Counted from the first letter of the stretch, positions 25,847 to 35,273 are shown. The stretch is DNA of 45,755 nt from Chitinophaga pinensis (GCA_943326015.2 CALPRQ020000030.1:1-45755); one strand, 5' to 3'. The notes: generated by a model not told the origin, from the letters alone. Translations and numbers: made by a program.

Positions 25847-27340
25847 TCAGGCGGCCTTCTCGCTGGGCAACTTGGAAACCAGGCGCAGCGAAACCGTCAG
25901 GCCTTCGAGTTGATAATGCGGCCGCAGAAAAAACTTGGACTGGTAATAGCCCGGATTGCCCTCGATCGCCTCGACCATCACTTCAGCCGCCGCCAGCGGA
26001 CGGCGAGCCTTGGTCTGCTCCGAGGAATGCGCCGGATCGCCATCGACGTAGTTCATGATCCAGTCCTGCAGCCAGCGCTCCATTGCGGACCGATCCTTGA
26101 AGGACCCGATCTTGTCGCGCACGATGCACTTGAGGTAATGCGCAAAGCGACAGCAGGCAAACAGATAAGGCAGGCGGGCCGCCAGATTGGCGTTGGCAGT
26201 CGCATCCGGATCGTCGTATTCGGCCGGCTTTTGCAGCGACTGGGCGCCGATGAAGGCGGCGAAATCCGAATTCTTGCGGTGGATCAGCGGCATGAAGCCA
26301 CTCTTGGCCAGCTCTGCCTCGCGGCGGTCGCTGATCGCGATCTCGGTCGGGCATTTCATGTCGACACCGCCGTCGTCGGTCGGAAAGGTATGGACGGGAA
26401 GACCCTCGACCGCACCGCCGGATTCGATGCCCCGGATACGCGAGCACCAGCCGAACTCCTTGAACGAGCGGTTGATGTTGACGGCCATCGCATAGGCCGC
26501 GTTCGACCAGGTGTACTTGCTGTGGTCGGCTGCCCCCGTTTCTTCCTCGAAATCGAAGTCATCGAGCGGATTGGTCCTGGCCCCGTAGGGAATGCGCGAC
26601 AGGAAACGCGGCATCGCCAGCCCCAGGTAGCGGGCATCATCGGACGCGCGCAGCGAACGCCAGGCGGCGTACTCGGGCGTGGTGAAGATCTTGGTCAGGT
26701 CACGCGGGTTGGCCAGTTCCTGCCAGGAATCCATCTGCATGACGGAAGGCGAGGCACCCGTGATGAACGGGGTGTGGGCCGCCGCCGAGATCTTGGCCAT
26801 CTCGCCCAGCAGTTCGGTATCCTGCGGGCTGTGGTCGAAGTAGTAATCGCCGACCAGGCAACCGAAGGGCTCGCCGCCGAACTGGCCGTATTCCTCCTCG
26901 TAGACCTTCTTGAAGAGCGGACTCTGGTCCCAGGCCGTGCCCTTGAACTTCTTGAGCGTCTTGCCCAGTTCCGCCTTGGATAGGTTGGCGACCCTGATCT
27001 TGAGCAATTCGTCGGTCTCGGTGTGGCTGACCAGGTAATGCAAGCCGCGCCAGGCCCCTTCGAGCTGCTGGAAGTCCGGATGGTGAATGATCTGGTTGAC
27101 CTGCTCGGAGAGCTTGCGGTCGAGTTCGGCAATGATGGATTCGATCGACTTGATGACGTCCACGCCGATCAGCGGGGTCTGCGCCAGCGCCTGCTGCGCG
27201 AGTGTCTGGACGGCCTTGACAACCGCCTCCCTGGCCTCTTCGGACTTGGGCTTGAACTCCTTCTGCAGCAATGCAGCGAATTCGTCTGCCGCGGGCACAG
27301 CGCCAGGCTGCAGTTCGGTCTGGATTTGTGCGTCTGCCAT
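25847..27340 (-). CDS. tssC: T6SS contractile sheath large subunit TssC (VipB)
   Basis: Large sheath subunit of 497 residues that assembles with TssB into the contractile tail. Typical segments: FQQLEGAWRGLHYLVSHTET, RVANLSKAELGKTLKKF, GEPFGCLVGDYYFDHSP, FLSRIPYGARTNPLDDFDFE and the C-terminal PHYQLEGLTVSLRLVSKLP. The ATG of MADAQIQ has AAGGTGG just upstream; another ATG five codons earlier lies within that site. 72 bases separate it from tssB and 98 from hcp. Full length, no disruption. Confidence 0.95.
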   Translation of the reverse strand: MADAQIQTELQPGAVPAADEFAALLQKEFKPKSEEAREAVVKAVQTLAQQALAQTPLIGVDVIKSIESIIAELDRKLSEQVNQIIHHPDFQQLEGAWRGLHYLVSHTETDELLKIRVANLSKAELGKTLKKFKGTAWDQSPLFKKVYEEEYGQFGGEPFGCLVGDYYFDHSPQDTELLGEMAKISAAAHTPFITGASPSVMQMDSWQELANPRDLTKIFTTPEYAAWRSLRASDDARYLGLAMPRFLSRIPYGARTNPLDDFDFEEETGAADHSKYTWSNAAYAMAVNINRSFKEFGWCSRIRGIESGGAVEGLPVHTFPTDDGGVDMKCPTEIAISDRREAELAKSGFMPLIHRKNSDFAAFIGAQSLQKPAEYDDPDATANANLAARLPYLFACCRFAHYLKCIVRDKIGSFKDRSAMERWLQDWIMNYVDGDPAHSSEQTKARRPLAAAEVMVEAIEGNPGYYQSKFFLRPHYQLEGLTVSLRLVSKLPSEKAA

Positions 27341-27412
27341 TTCAACCACCTTCATTCTTTGAATTTGCCAAGAGCCTGCGCGCGCTTGCGTTCCAGCACT
27401 GCCTGCAGGACT

Positions 27413-27928
27413 TCAGGGCTGCCGCTGCGGTGGCTGCTGGGGCTTGGGCGCTGCAGCCAAGGATTCGAGCAGGGCGGGATCGTTCAGCACCTTGGCGATC
27501 AGGTCCTCGGCGCCGGACTTGCCGTCCATGTAGGTAATCAGGTTGGAGAGCTGCTGACGCGCGCTCAGCAGCTTGTTGAGCGCGTCGACCTTGCGGGCAA
27601 CCGCCGCCGGCGAGAAGTCGTCCATGTTTTCGAAGGTCAGCTCGACGTTGAGGTTGCCTTCGCCGGTCAGCGTGTTGGGGATCTGAAAGGAAACCCGCGG
27701 CTTCATGGCCTTCATGCGGCTGTCGAAGTTGTCGACATCGACTTCAAGGAACTTGCGCTCGGCAACGGCAGGCTGCGGCTCGGCTGGATTGCCGGACAGA
27801 TCGGCCAGCACGCCCATGACGAAGGGGAGCTGGATCTTCTTTTCGGCGCCGTAAAGCTCGACGTCGTATTCGATCTGGACCCTGGGTGCACGGTTGCGTG
27901 CAATGAATTTCTGGCTGCTGGTCGGCAT
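27413..27928 (-). CDS. tssB: T6SS contractile sheath small subunit TssB (VipA)
   Basis: Small sheath subunit of 171 residues. Marks: RNRAPRVQIEYDVE, LPFVMGVLADLSGN, DVDNFDSRMKAMKPRVSF and DLIAKVLNDPALLESLAA, with a Gln/Pro-rich end (PKPQQPPQRQP). The start ATG follows AAGGGGGG; an earlier in-frame ATG 11 codons upstream lacks a site. Directly precedes tssC as in nearly all T6SS loci. Confidence 0.95.
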   Translation of the reverse strand: MPTSSQKFIARNRAPRVQIEYDVELYGAEKKIQLPFVMGVLADLSGNPAEPQPAVAERKFLEVDVDNFDSRMKAMKPRVSFQIPNTLTGEGNLNVELTFENMDDFSPAAVARKVDALNKLLSARQQLSNLITYMDGKSGAEDLIAKVLNDPALLESLAAAPKPQQPPQRQP

Positions 27929-27992
27929 CTCAACCCCCCCTTCTACCCAAACGATGGCCAATCAATATGGACTCACAGTAACAGAGATACTG

Positions 27993-29045
27993 TCATTCGT
28001 CATCCTTGGAAAGCTTCTGCCCGACGACTTTTTCCGCCTGTTCGAGGCCTTCAGGTGCCATGTCATTCATCAATTCGAGAAAGCTCATGTTCATCATGCG
28101 CTGAGCCCGCCGCAAGACGATCTGAACCGGGTTGGTGGGTTCATTCTTTTCAAGATACTCGCAAAGAATTCCGAGCGCCTGCACCACATCGTTGCGGCCT
28201 TTCAATTGACCTATATTCAGCAATACAGGAGCCTCCCGGGATAATCCCAGGGATACCTGGTCGACGGAAATAGATTCCGGATCTTGAGCCGGACGGGTCG
28301 AAGGGAACACCCGCTTGCGATTGAGCGACTGGGACACCAGCAGCAGCATGCCATGCAGCCGGGACAGGTCCGGGACCTGTGCAGCCCCCACCTTCTCGCC
28401 CAGCAAGGCGACGATGGATTCAAGATCGTTCAATGCCGACAGCGACTGCGCTGCGAGATCGGGAGACAGGCCGAGCGCCACATCGACCAGGCCCTCGACC
28501 TGGGCGGGAGCGAGCTTGATCTCCTCGGGTGCCACCTCCAGGCGGCCTTGCACGATTTCGAGATCGCGCACAGCGAGCTGGCCATGCTGTCGCGAGTCGA
28601 GGATATAACTGGCACGGACGTCACCCGCCACTGAATCGAGTGCATTGAGCGAGGTCAGCGCGTTGAGGCGCATGGTGGGGTCACCGTCATCCGGGTCGAG
28701 GCCGGGGTGAAGCCCGGGCCATTGCTCCTGCAGCAAGCGTCTGATCAGTTCCAGTCCGAGCGCGATGCCACGGTAGCCCTGCTGATGCAGCAGGGCACGC
28801 GTCAACAGGAGGGCGGCACGCAGATCCTTGGACCGCATCAGCAAGCCTTGCGCCTGCTCCAGCACGACGGACCACTGGATTTCAGTGCCCTCGACCTCGA
28901 TCGTGCCACCATCCTCGCGCCGGAACTCCTGCCTGGGCTGGGTCCGAACCGACTCCTCAAGGGCCAGGAATTGCGCGTCATATTCCAGGTTGGGTCCGCA
29001 GGGATTTTCGGCGGACACCGGCGCCAGCCATTGCTCCAGACTCAT
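27993..29045 (-). CDS. tssA: T6SS tail-assembly protein TssA (ImpA family)
   Basis: 350-residue TssA that caps and coordinates tube and sheath polymerisation. The ImpA N-terminal domain is clear (WLAPVSAENPCGPNLEYDAQ, FRREDGGTIEVEGTEIQWSV, LLQEQWPGLHPGLDPDDGDP). The short C-terminal part ends in a helical region (RRAQRMMNMSFLELMNDMAP) rather than the long VasJ or Nt2-CTD form, so it is of the short class. ATG with AAGGC upstream. Only 39 bases separate it from the end of the TpsA-caspase gene on the same strand, so it either has a promoter inside that gene or is read through from the tps transcript. Confidence 0.93.
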   Translation of the reverse strand: MSLEQWLAPVSAENPCGPNLEYDAQFLALEESVRTQPRQEFRREDGGTIEVEGTEIQWSVVLEQAQGLLMRSKDLRAALLLTRALLHQQGYRGIALGLELIRRLLQEQWPGLHPGLDPDDGDPTMRLNALTSLNALDSVAGDVRASYILDSRQHGQLAVRDLEIVQGRLEVAPEEIKLAPAQVEGLVDVALGLSPDLAAQSLSALNDLESIVALLGEKVGAAQVPDLSRLHGMLLLVSQSLNRKRVFPSTRPAQDPESISVDQVSLGLSREAPVLLNIGQLKGRNDVVQALGILCEYLEKNEPTNPVQIVLRRAQRMMNMSFLELMNDMAPEGLEQAEKVVGQKLSKDDE

Positions 29046-29084
29046 GACATGCCTTTCATTCGGGATTGAGGTCGAAGATAGCCT

Positions 29085-32000
29085 TCAGCGGACTTCGAAC
29101 AGGTACTCGCCACCGCGCTGATGCCCGGCAGCCGTCACGGCGCCGTACCGGGGCGTCTGCGGGAACTCCCTTGTGACGGCGGTCTGCACCTGCCGGAAGA
29201 TGGAATTGCCTGGCGTCCAGCCCTGCACCGAGTTGACTGACTGCATGAAGTTCCAGGCGAAGATCGAGTGCCCCTCCTTGCCTTCGTCAGTGACGGGCTC
29301 ATCCCCGCCCGAAGACAGCACGACGACCGAGCGCTTGCTCAACACATCCCGGGCGTCGACCTGCGACCCCAGTCCATCCAGCGCTTCGCGTGCGAAGGCA
29401 CCGGAGTAGCAGCTGTCGGAGATCAGCGCTGTTTGCCGTGGCTGGTAGCCGGCCAGCAGCCTGGAAATGTCAGCATTGGAAAGCCAGCGAGCCGGGTCAT
29501 CGACTGGGGCGTCGGCGGGAATCCAGTAGCCCGCGCCATGCTTTTCGAGCGAGTAGCCGTGGCCCGCGTAGTAGATGAGCACACTGTCGGCCGGCTTGGC
29601 CTCCATAGCGATCTGGTTCAGGGCACGGATGATGTCGGCCTTGCCGGGGTTGCGCAGTACGCGCACTTCATAGCCCAGCTGGGCCTCAAGCACCCTTGAG
29701 ACGGCTTCGACATCGGGAATCGCACTCTCAAGCCGGGGAATCCGGCGGTCACCGTAGTCGTTGATGCCGAACAGCACGGCGAGCTTGCGCTGGATCAGCG
29801 GCAAGGCGGGCTGGTGCTGCAGGTCCACCGCCTGTTGGACAGGCTGCGCCTGGGCCGCCTTGGCCTGGATATCAGCGATCAGTTCCTGCGTGATGCGGCA
29901 CAGGCCGGTGCCGGCCTCCTCGGCACTGACACAGGACTTGGCATCGGCCAGACTGGGATCGATTTCGAGCTTGTCGATCGAATCGGCAAACAGCTTGCGC
30001 TTGAACTCATGGCGTGACGCCAGCAGGCCGGCCAAGTCGCTGGCGCTCATGGCACCGACATGGATCGGTGCGAACAAGTTGCCCTGGCTGAGCGACGACA
30101 GATCGACCAGACCGACCGTGGCGAATGATCCGGGAGAAGGAATCAGCAAAGGCAGCATGTCTGACATGGCAGCCTCGGCGGCCCTGGCAGCCTGTTCCGG
30201 CGGTGCGGCCGGTCTGCCATCAGGCAGGAGCGTCAGTGCCGTGCTGTTGCCGGCAGCCTGTACGGGCTCGTAATTGCCTGACGCTACGCTGCCCATGACG
30301 GGATAGCGACCTGGCGGCGGAAAGGCATCCTCGATCGTGGTCCAGCTGGCAGGCAAGGATTCGCCCGCCACCAACCCGCTGACACGGCCAGACAGGAGAG
30401 GCAAAGGCTGCGCGGCATAGCCCACGACAGGTCTGGCGGTGAAGGTCAGCGGTGCCGGGGTGATGCTGGCGTTCATTCCCACCGGCGGGTTGATGATGTA
30501 GTTGCCCGCATCGCCGCCATTGAGGGTCCAGTTCACACCGACCAGCTTGAACGCTCCGACATTGGCGTCGCCAAAGCTGCCGGTCGCAGCGACGCTCACG
30601 CTGTCACCTGCCACCGCGCCCGTCAGACTCACGCCGGTCAGGTTGACGCCGCGCCCGCCGTCATAGACCTTGTCCTGAGGCTGGGCAGTCACCATGAGCT
30701 GCGCCGGGATGATGTCACCTGTGTAGCGGGTGGAATGGCCATATACCGGTTTATCCGAAGCATCCTTCACGCCCAGCACTGGCGCGGTGACCAGCGTGAT
30801 CGGCTTGCTGACGCCGACATTCTTGTCGGAAAAAATTCCCACGCCCGGCTGAACGACGCTTACCTGGTAGCCGTCTGGCACTCCGCTGATCACGGTCGAG
30901 GCACTCAATGCAGCGACAGTTGTGCCGTCGTACACACGGCCGATCCTGCCCTGCAGGTCAAGTGTCTCTGTGTAGAGCAGCCCGTTGCCACTGTCCTGCG
31001 CCGGGTTGGTCTCACTCCCGACGTTGAACTGGACGAAATCGTATGGCAACCCGCCCAGCGTTGTCGAGGCGGCGCCATCGGTATGGACCAGCCAGCGGCC
31101 GTTGGGCGTATTCAAGGCCCCGGCGCCAGCCAGGTTATCGAAGCTGCCGCTGTGCACCACGATCGCGTCTCCGGACGCAGCACTGCTCAGGACGGTACCC
31201 AGCTCGAACACGGCACCCGAACCGGTCAGCGACAAGACTGAGCTACCCGAATCGATAGTAGCGCCATCCACCCGGATGCCCTGGACTCCGGGTCCGTGCA
31301 GAACAATGCTCCCCCCTCCACTGTCAAGCAGGACGCCCCGGCCGATCAGGATGCCGCCGTCCTGGTTGCCATCGCTGTCGGCCTGCAGGCTCAAGGGCAT
31401 GGCGCCGTTCCGGGAGCTGATCTGGATGCCGGGATTGACCGTGATGTTGCGCTGCGCCTGCAGCGTCAGCGAGCCTTGCGGACAGGCAACGCTTTCGCAC
31501 CATCGGGAGTAGTCCACGTTGACATGGCTGGCCACCGTGATGTCACCGGCCTGGCTGTTGCTGCCGGCGGTACCGGTGCGGATGATGACCTGCTGTCCTT
31601 GTCCGATGGCGCTCGCAAGGTAGAAGGTATCGACGACCGCCGAATCGTCTGTCGTGGTCAGAACGGGCAGTCCATTCTCGTCGATGCTGCTGTTTACTCC
31701 ATCATGGGCAGAGATCACGATGTCGTTGGGGTCGAGCAGCCAGGTACCCGGCCGGCCCTTGGCTGCCGTGGCATCGATCGCAGCGGGCCTGGCATCCAGA
31801 TAGGCACCCGAGGTTTCGATGAGTCCGCCATCGCCGCCGTCAGGCCCTCCGTGTGCGCTCAGGTGGCCGTAGACACGGGTCGCGCGATCGCTCCAGGCGA
31901 TCACCTTGCCGCCATCGCCCTGAGCGGTAGCGTCCGCCCGCAGCTGGGCGTCGGGACCGACATAGGTCGTCTGGGCATTGCGCAGCAGCGGATTGTTCCC

Positions 32001-33089
32001 CTGGTAATCGCCACCTACCAGGATAATGCCGCCGCCGGAAGCGCCCGAGGCATCGACAGAGGCCTGACGGTAGACACCCACCCGGTCGCCGAGCAGCTGC
32101 ACCAGACCGCCCTGCCCCTGGGCGCTGGCAGCTCGGACTTCGCCGCTGACCAGGGTGGTGCCAGCCGTCGATTCGACGATGACCTGGCCACCAGCGCCAG
32201 AACCGGTCGCGCTGGCACTGGTCTGGCTGGAATCCCCCAACCCGATGTCACCCTGCGCACGCAAAACCACGCGCCCGGCCGCATCGGCACCGACGCTGTC
32301 GGCCCGGACAATGCCCTGCTGATTGACGATGCCGCCTTGCAGATCAATGCCGGCGCCCGAACCGGATGCGATCAGCTGGCCCAGGTTGAGCACCTCGTTG
32401 TCCGACGCTGTCAGGCGGAGCACCAGATCGGGCGTCCCGGAATCGATCAGCTCGATGCTCTTGCCGGCCGCCAGCATTATCTGGCCGCCTGGGGTCTGGA
32501 TCAGACCTTCATTGCGCACGCTGTCACCGATCAGCCAGACGCGGCCGCCGGTGGTCGTGCTGATCCGACCCTGGTTGAGCACCTGCGCACCAGCCCTGTC
32601 AGCCGCGCCCCCAAAGATGCCCCGACCGGACAGGAAGTCGCCATTGCTGACGCTGAGCGTGGAGGCGACCAGTCCCCCGACATCCACCCGGGCACCGGAG
32701 CCGAACAGCACGCCATGCGGATTGACCAGCCAGACGCGGCCGTTGGAACTCAGGCTGCCGAGCAGGCGGCTGGCGTCCTGGCCCACGACACGGTTGAGGA
32801 CCTGGCTGACTGCGCTCTCCTGCTGGAAATGGACGCTGTTGGAGGCACCAATCGAGAAGGACTGCCAGTCCAGGATGGCATTGGGGCTGTTGCGTATCGT
32901 CAGGGCGGGACCGTTGGTGACAATGCTGGCGCTGCCGTGAACCACCTGGGGACCGCCGGGCAACTGCGCCCAGGCCGTGCCGGCTGCCAGCGTGAAGGCC
33001 CAGGCCAGGGCAGCACTCAGAGGGCGGAGCACAGGAACATTTCGGTCCTGGCTCTTGGCACAGCTCGATTGGACGGCATGACGGCTCAT
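29085..33089 (-). CDS. Two-partner secretion exoprotein with C-terminal caspase-like (C14) domain
   Basis: Large secreted protein of 1334 residues. Order: signal peptide (ends about 42, AWAQ); TPS secretion domain (about 43-160; QSFSIGASNSVHFQQ, SSNGRVWLVNPHGVLFGSG); a filamentous beta-helix-like stretch to about 700; two YDG-type repeats (RVYDGTTVAAL and KVYDGGRGVNL); a linker with Ala-rich helices; and from about 1101 a caspase-like p20 domain (KLAVLFGINDYGD, IYYAGHGYS with His1177, ISDSCYSGAF with Cys1227). The dyad is intact. Export should be through the adjacent TpsB. Caspase-type proteases usually cut after Arg, Lys or Asp; the target is unknown. Self-release from the cell surface or attack on neighbours are both possible. 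ATG with GGGAG ribosome site, 80 bases after tpsB. Confidence 0.9.
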   Translation of the reverse strand: MSRHAVQSSCAKSQDRNVPVLRPLSAALAWAFTLAAGTAWAQLPGGPQVVHGSASIVTNGPALTIRNSPNAILDWQSFSIGASNSVHFQQESAVSQVLNRVVGQDASRLLGSLSSNGRVWLVNPHGVLFGSGARVDVGGLVASTLSVSNGDFLSGRGIFGGAADRAGAQVLNQGRISTTTGGRVWLIGDSVRNEGLIQTPGGQIMLAAGKSIELIDSGTPDLVLRLTASDNEVLNLGQLIASGSGAGIDLQGGIVNQQGIVRADSVGADAAGRVVLRAQGDIGLGDSSQTSASATGSGAGGQVIVESTAGTTLVSGEVRAASAQGQGGLVQLLGDRVGVYRQASVDASGASGGGIILVGGDYQGNNPLLRNAQTTYVGPDAQLRADATAQGDGGKVIAWSDRATRVYGHLSAHGGPDGGDGGLIETSGAYLDARPAAIDATAAKGRPGTWLLDPNDIVISAHDGVNSSIDENGLPVLTTTDDSAVVDTFYLASAIGQGQQVIIRTGTAGSNSQAGDITVASHVNVDYSRWCESVACPQGSLTLQAQRNITVNPGIQISSRNGAMPLSLQADSDGNQDGGILIGRGVLLDSGGGSIVLHGPGVQGIRVDGATIDSGSSVLSLTGSGAVFELGTVLSSAASGDAIVVHSGSFDNLAGAGALNTPNGRWLVHTDGAASTTLGGLPYDFVQFNVGSETNPAQDSGNGLLYTETLDLQGRIGRVYDGTTVAALSASTVISGVPDGYQVSVVQPGVGIFSDKNVGVSKPITLVTAPVLGVKDASDKPVYGHSTRYTGDIIPAQLMVTAQPQDKVYDGGRGVNLTGVSLTGAVAGDSVSVAATGSFGDANVGAFKLVGVNWTLNGGDAGNYIINPPVGMNASITPAPLTFTARPVVGYAAQPLPLLSGRVSGLVAGESLPASWTTIEDAFPPPGRYPVMGSVASGNYEPVQAAGNSTALTLLPDGRPAAPPEQAARAAEAAMSDMLPLLIPSPGSFATVGLVDLSSLSQGNLFAPIHVGAMSASDLAGLLASRHEFKRKLFADSIDKLEIDPSLADAKSCVSAEEAGTGLCRITQELIADIQAKAAQAQPVQQAVDLQHQPALPLIQRKLAVLFGINDYGDRRIPRLESAIPDVEAVSRVLEAQLGYEVRVLRNPGKADIIRALNQIAMEAKPADSVLIYYAGHGYSLEKHGAGYWIPADAPVDDPARWLSNADISRLLAGYQPRQTALISDSCYSGAFAREALDGLGSQVDARDVLSKRSVVVLSSGGDEPVTDEGKEGHSIFAWNFMQSVNSVQGWTPGNSIFRQVQTAVTREFPQTPRYGAVTAAGHQRGGEYLFEVR

Positions 33090-33169
33090 GATGAAACTCC
33101 CGCTGGATCTGGTCTTGTTGGCATCGACAAGGACGAATCGGCATGTCAGACATGCCGCTCATCGGGCGC

Positions 33170-34873
33170 TCAGAAGGCGAGTTGAATGGCAACATGCGCC
33201 CGCATGTCCCCGCTCGCGGTCTGGATCGCATCGTCCTGGGCGCGCGCCCATTCGACGCTTGCCGTGGCACGGTCAGACAATTTCAGGCGCAAGCCGACAC
33301 CTGCACCCGTGATGCTGCAGGCGGCTTGCCCATCAGCGCCGCAGGTCGCACCCTTGCGCTTGGCAAGCCGGCCATGGTCCACGAACAGGAGCGGGCGCAG
33401 GCTCAAGCCATCACCGCCGAAGCTGGGGCCCAGCAATTCGGCGCGGACCGCATGACCGTAGTCGCCAGCCAGCTCGCGCTCCTGGTAGCCGCGCACGCTG
33501 CCCGCCCCCCCGATGCCGAACTGCTCGCCCGAGATCAGCGCATCGGGGCTGTACTGAGCCTCCAGATTTCCGGCGAGTGCGAAGCCAGCGGGCAGTTGCA
33601 GTTGACCGAAGGCATCGAAACGGGTCTTGAAGAAATGCTTGCTGGCACCCGGGCGGGCCGCATCGAAAGTGGACTGGGCACTGCCGCCCAGATTGGCGAA
33701 CAGGGAGGCGTTGATGCCCCAGGCAGATTCCACGCCCTGCGCCTGCCCGGTATAGGACAGGATCAAGGGCAACACATGCAGGCTCACGGCAGCCGGACCG
33801 CAGGCAGCCGTGCCGAGCGGACCCAGACTGAGGTAGGAGCAATCGTTGTCGTAGTCGCGCCAGTCCAGCCCCAGGCCCATGCGATGGTCGTAGTCGCCGA
33901 GACGATCGAAATGCAGATTGCCTCGCACACCCAGCACCGTGCCCTTGCCCGCAAAGGCCAGCGGTCCGGCCAGGGTCTGCGTGATGCCGTTGCTGACATC
34001 GGAGTGGGCGAGGAAGGCGTCCAGCGTCGCTGCCCGGGAATAGACCGGCAGACGGTAGCCCAGGCCGAACACCTTGACCTGGTCGAAATGGCCGGGCGAT
34101 GTCTGGAACTGGGCGCTGATGACATCGTCCCTGTCGCTCAAATTGGCATGCTGGATGCCGAAGCTGAGCCGATGCCGTCCAGTCGACTCGGTGCCGGAGT
34201 TGCTGTAGCCCAGCGAAAACTGCAAGGGATGCTGGTCCTGCACCTGGACTTCGGCATCGATCTCGCCGGGCTGGGCGCCGGCGGTCAGCGTGACCTTGAG
34301 GTTCTTGGCCGGGTTCTCGTTCGAGAGCTGGATATCGCGATCGACCTTGGGCACGACGGGGGTGACACCTTCGCGCAGGCTGGGCAAACCGGCACGCAGG
34401 TTGCTGCCAGAGAAATGGCGGTTGCCCATGACCCTGACCTTGGCGAGCTTGCCCTCGACAACCTGGATCAGGACCGGCCCGGACCCCAGCGTCTGGGGCG
34501 GCACGAAGGCCAGCACGCCACCGTAGCCCGCGTCGCGATAGGCCCGTTGCAGCCGCGCGGCAGCTTGCGTGAGGTCAGCCATCGTGCGTGACGGACCAGG
34601 CAGGTCGGCCAGCACGGCATCCAGCGACGCAGGGGGCAACAGGGTATTGCCCTCGACCCGGACGGAATCGATGCGGAAAGCCATTGGCCTGGAGACAGGT
34701 GCGGATGCCGGGGAGACTGGACTGGAAGGCTGTGCGTAGGCTTGCGGGCTCAGCAGAATCAGCAATGCAAACGACAGCGCCATCAGTCGATGCCGGGGTG
34801 CAGGCTGCGCAATTCTTGCGGGTGCAGTAGCTGCCAGCCAAGACCCGGGTCTGTAATTGCATGATTGCTTCAT
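33170..34873 (-). CDS. Two-partner secretion outer-membrane transporter TpsB (FhaC/ShlB type)
   Basis: Omp85-superfamily pore of about 567 residues that secretes the TpsA-caspase protein. Signal peptide (LSFALLILLSPQAYAQ); Pro/Ser-rich H1-like segment; two POTRA domains (FRIDSVRVEGNTLLPPASL; LIQVVEGKLAKVRVMGNRHF); then a 16-strand barrel with the conserved loop-6 VRGYQERELAG. The protein ends in Phe (VAIQLAF), the usual barrel C-terminus. The ATG at 34873 gives MKQSCNYRPG; a TTG eight codons earlier and an ATG 23 codons later (which gives a shorter leader) are alternatives. Same strand and directly upstream of its partner, as usual. Confidence 0.92.
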   Translation of the reverse strand: MKQSCNYRPGSWLAATAPARIAQPAPRHRLMALSFALLILLSPQAYAQPSSPVSPASAPVSRPMAFRIDSVRVEGNTLLPPASLDAVLADLPGPSRTMADLTQAAARLQRAYRDAGYGGVLAFVPPQTLGSGPVLIQVVEGKLAKVRVMGNRHFSGSNLRAGLPSLREGVTPVVPKVDRDIQLSNENPAKNLKVTLTAGAQPGEIDAEVQVQDQHPLQFSLGYSNSGTESTGRHRLSFGIQHANLSDRDDVISAQFQTSPGHFDQVKVFGLGYRLPVYSRAATLDAFLAHSDVSNGITQTLAGPLAFAGKGTVLGVRGNLHFDRLGDYDHRMGLGLDWRDYDNDCSYLSLGPLGTAACGPAAVSLHVLPLILSYTGQAQGVESAWGINASLFANLGGSAQSTFDAARPGASKHFFKTRFDAFGQLQLPAGFALAGNLEAQYSPDALISGEQFGIGGAGSVRGYQERELAGDYGHAVRAELLGPSFGGDGLSLRPLLFVDHGRLAKRKGATCGADGQAACSITGAGVGLRLKLSDRATASVEWARAQDDAIQTASGDMRAHVAIQLAF

Positions 34874-34952
34874 CTTGACGCCTGCGCCTTGTGCCAACGA
34901 ATTTCAGACCATTTCATTCAGAACATGAAAGATCGGTCACTCCCTGACGGGA

Positions 34953-34981
34953 CTTATAGCACAGGAATCCAAAAGCCCCAA
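34953..34981 (-). promoter_or_regulatory. Extended -10 promoter for tpsB-tpsA
   Basis: Read on the minus strand: TTGGGG, a 17-base spacer, then TGCTATAAG, which includes an extended -10 (TGn before TATAAG, 5/6 match). The expected start of transcription is near 34946, giving a leader of about 70 bases before the tpsB ATG. The -35 is weak (3/6), as is common with extended -10 elements. Confidence 0.5.
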
Positions 34982-35130
34982 CGACATCAACCCCGCCAGA
35001 AAATCAATACCAGCAAGCCATGACCACAAGAAACAGAGAAATCAATTCTTCATGGAAATATTTAATAAATTCATTGGCATTTAATTAATCAAAAATAATC
35101 ATATATATTCTTTTTGATTTAAAAATCCAG
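34982..35130. other. AT-rich intergenic island between tpsB and galU
   Basis: The 480-base space between the tpsB and galU starts holds no convincing gene. Its centre is very AT-rich: the row 35041-35100 has 11 G/C in 60 by hand count, in a genome otherwise near 65 %. It has runs such as TTTAATAAATT and ATATATATTC, fitting a bent or xenogeneic-silencer-bound region upstream of the tps promoter. The rest (35131-35273) shows no element I can name. Confidence 0.6.
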
Positions 35131-35273
35131 CAGAATCCGATCGACATGGAGCGCGAGGACAGCAGCAAACGTTCATCTGTGCATCTGCAAAAAAGAACTT
35201 TCAGCTGCAGGCCGGAAGTCGCATTCGACTACGTAGAATAGGTCTGACTGAGTGTGCTGCTCGCCGGTGCAAG

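Noticed and set aside
31296-33185. A 629-codon plus-strand open frame
   Set aside because: Antisense to tpsA; no domain seen.
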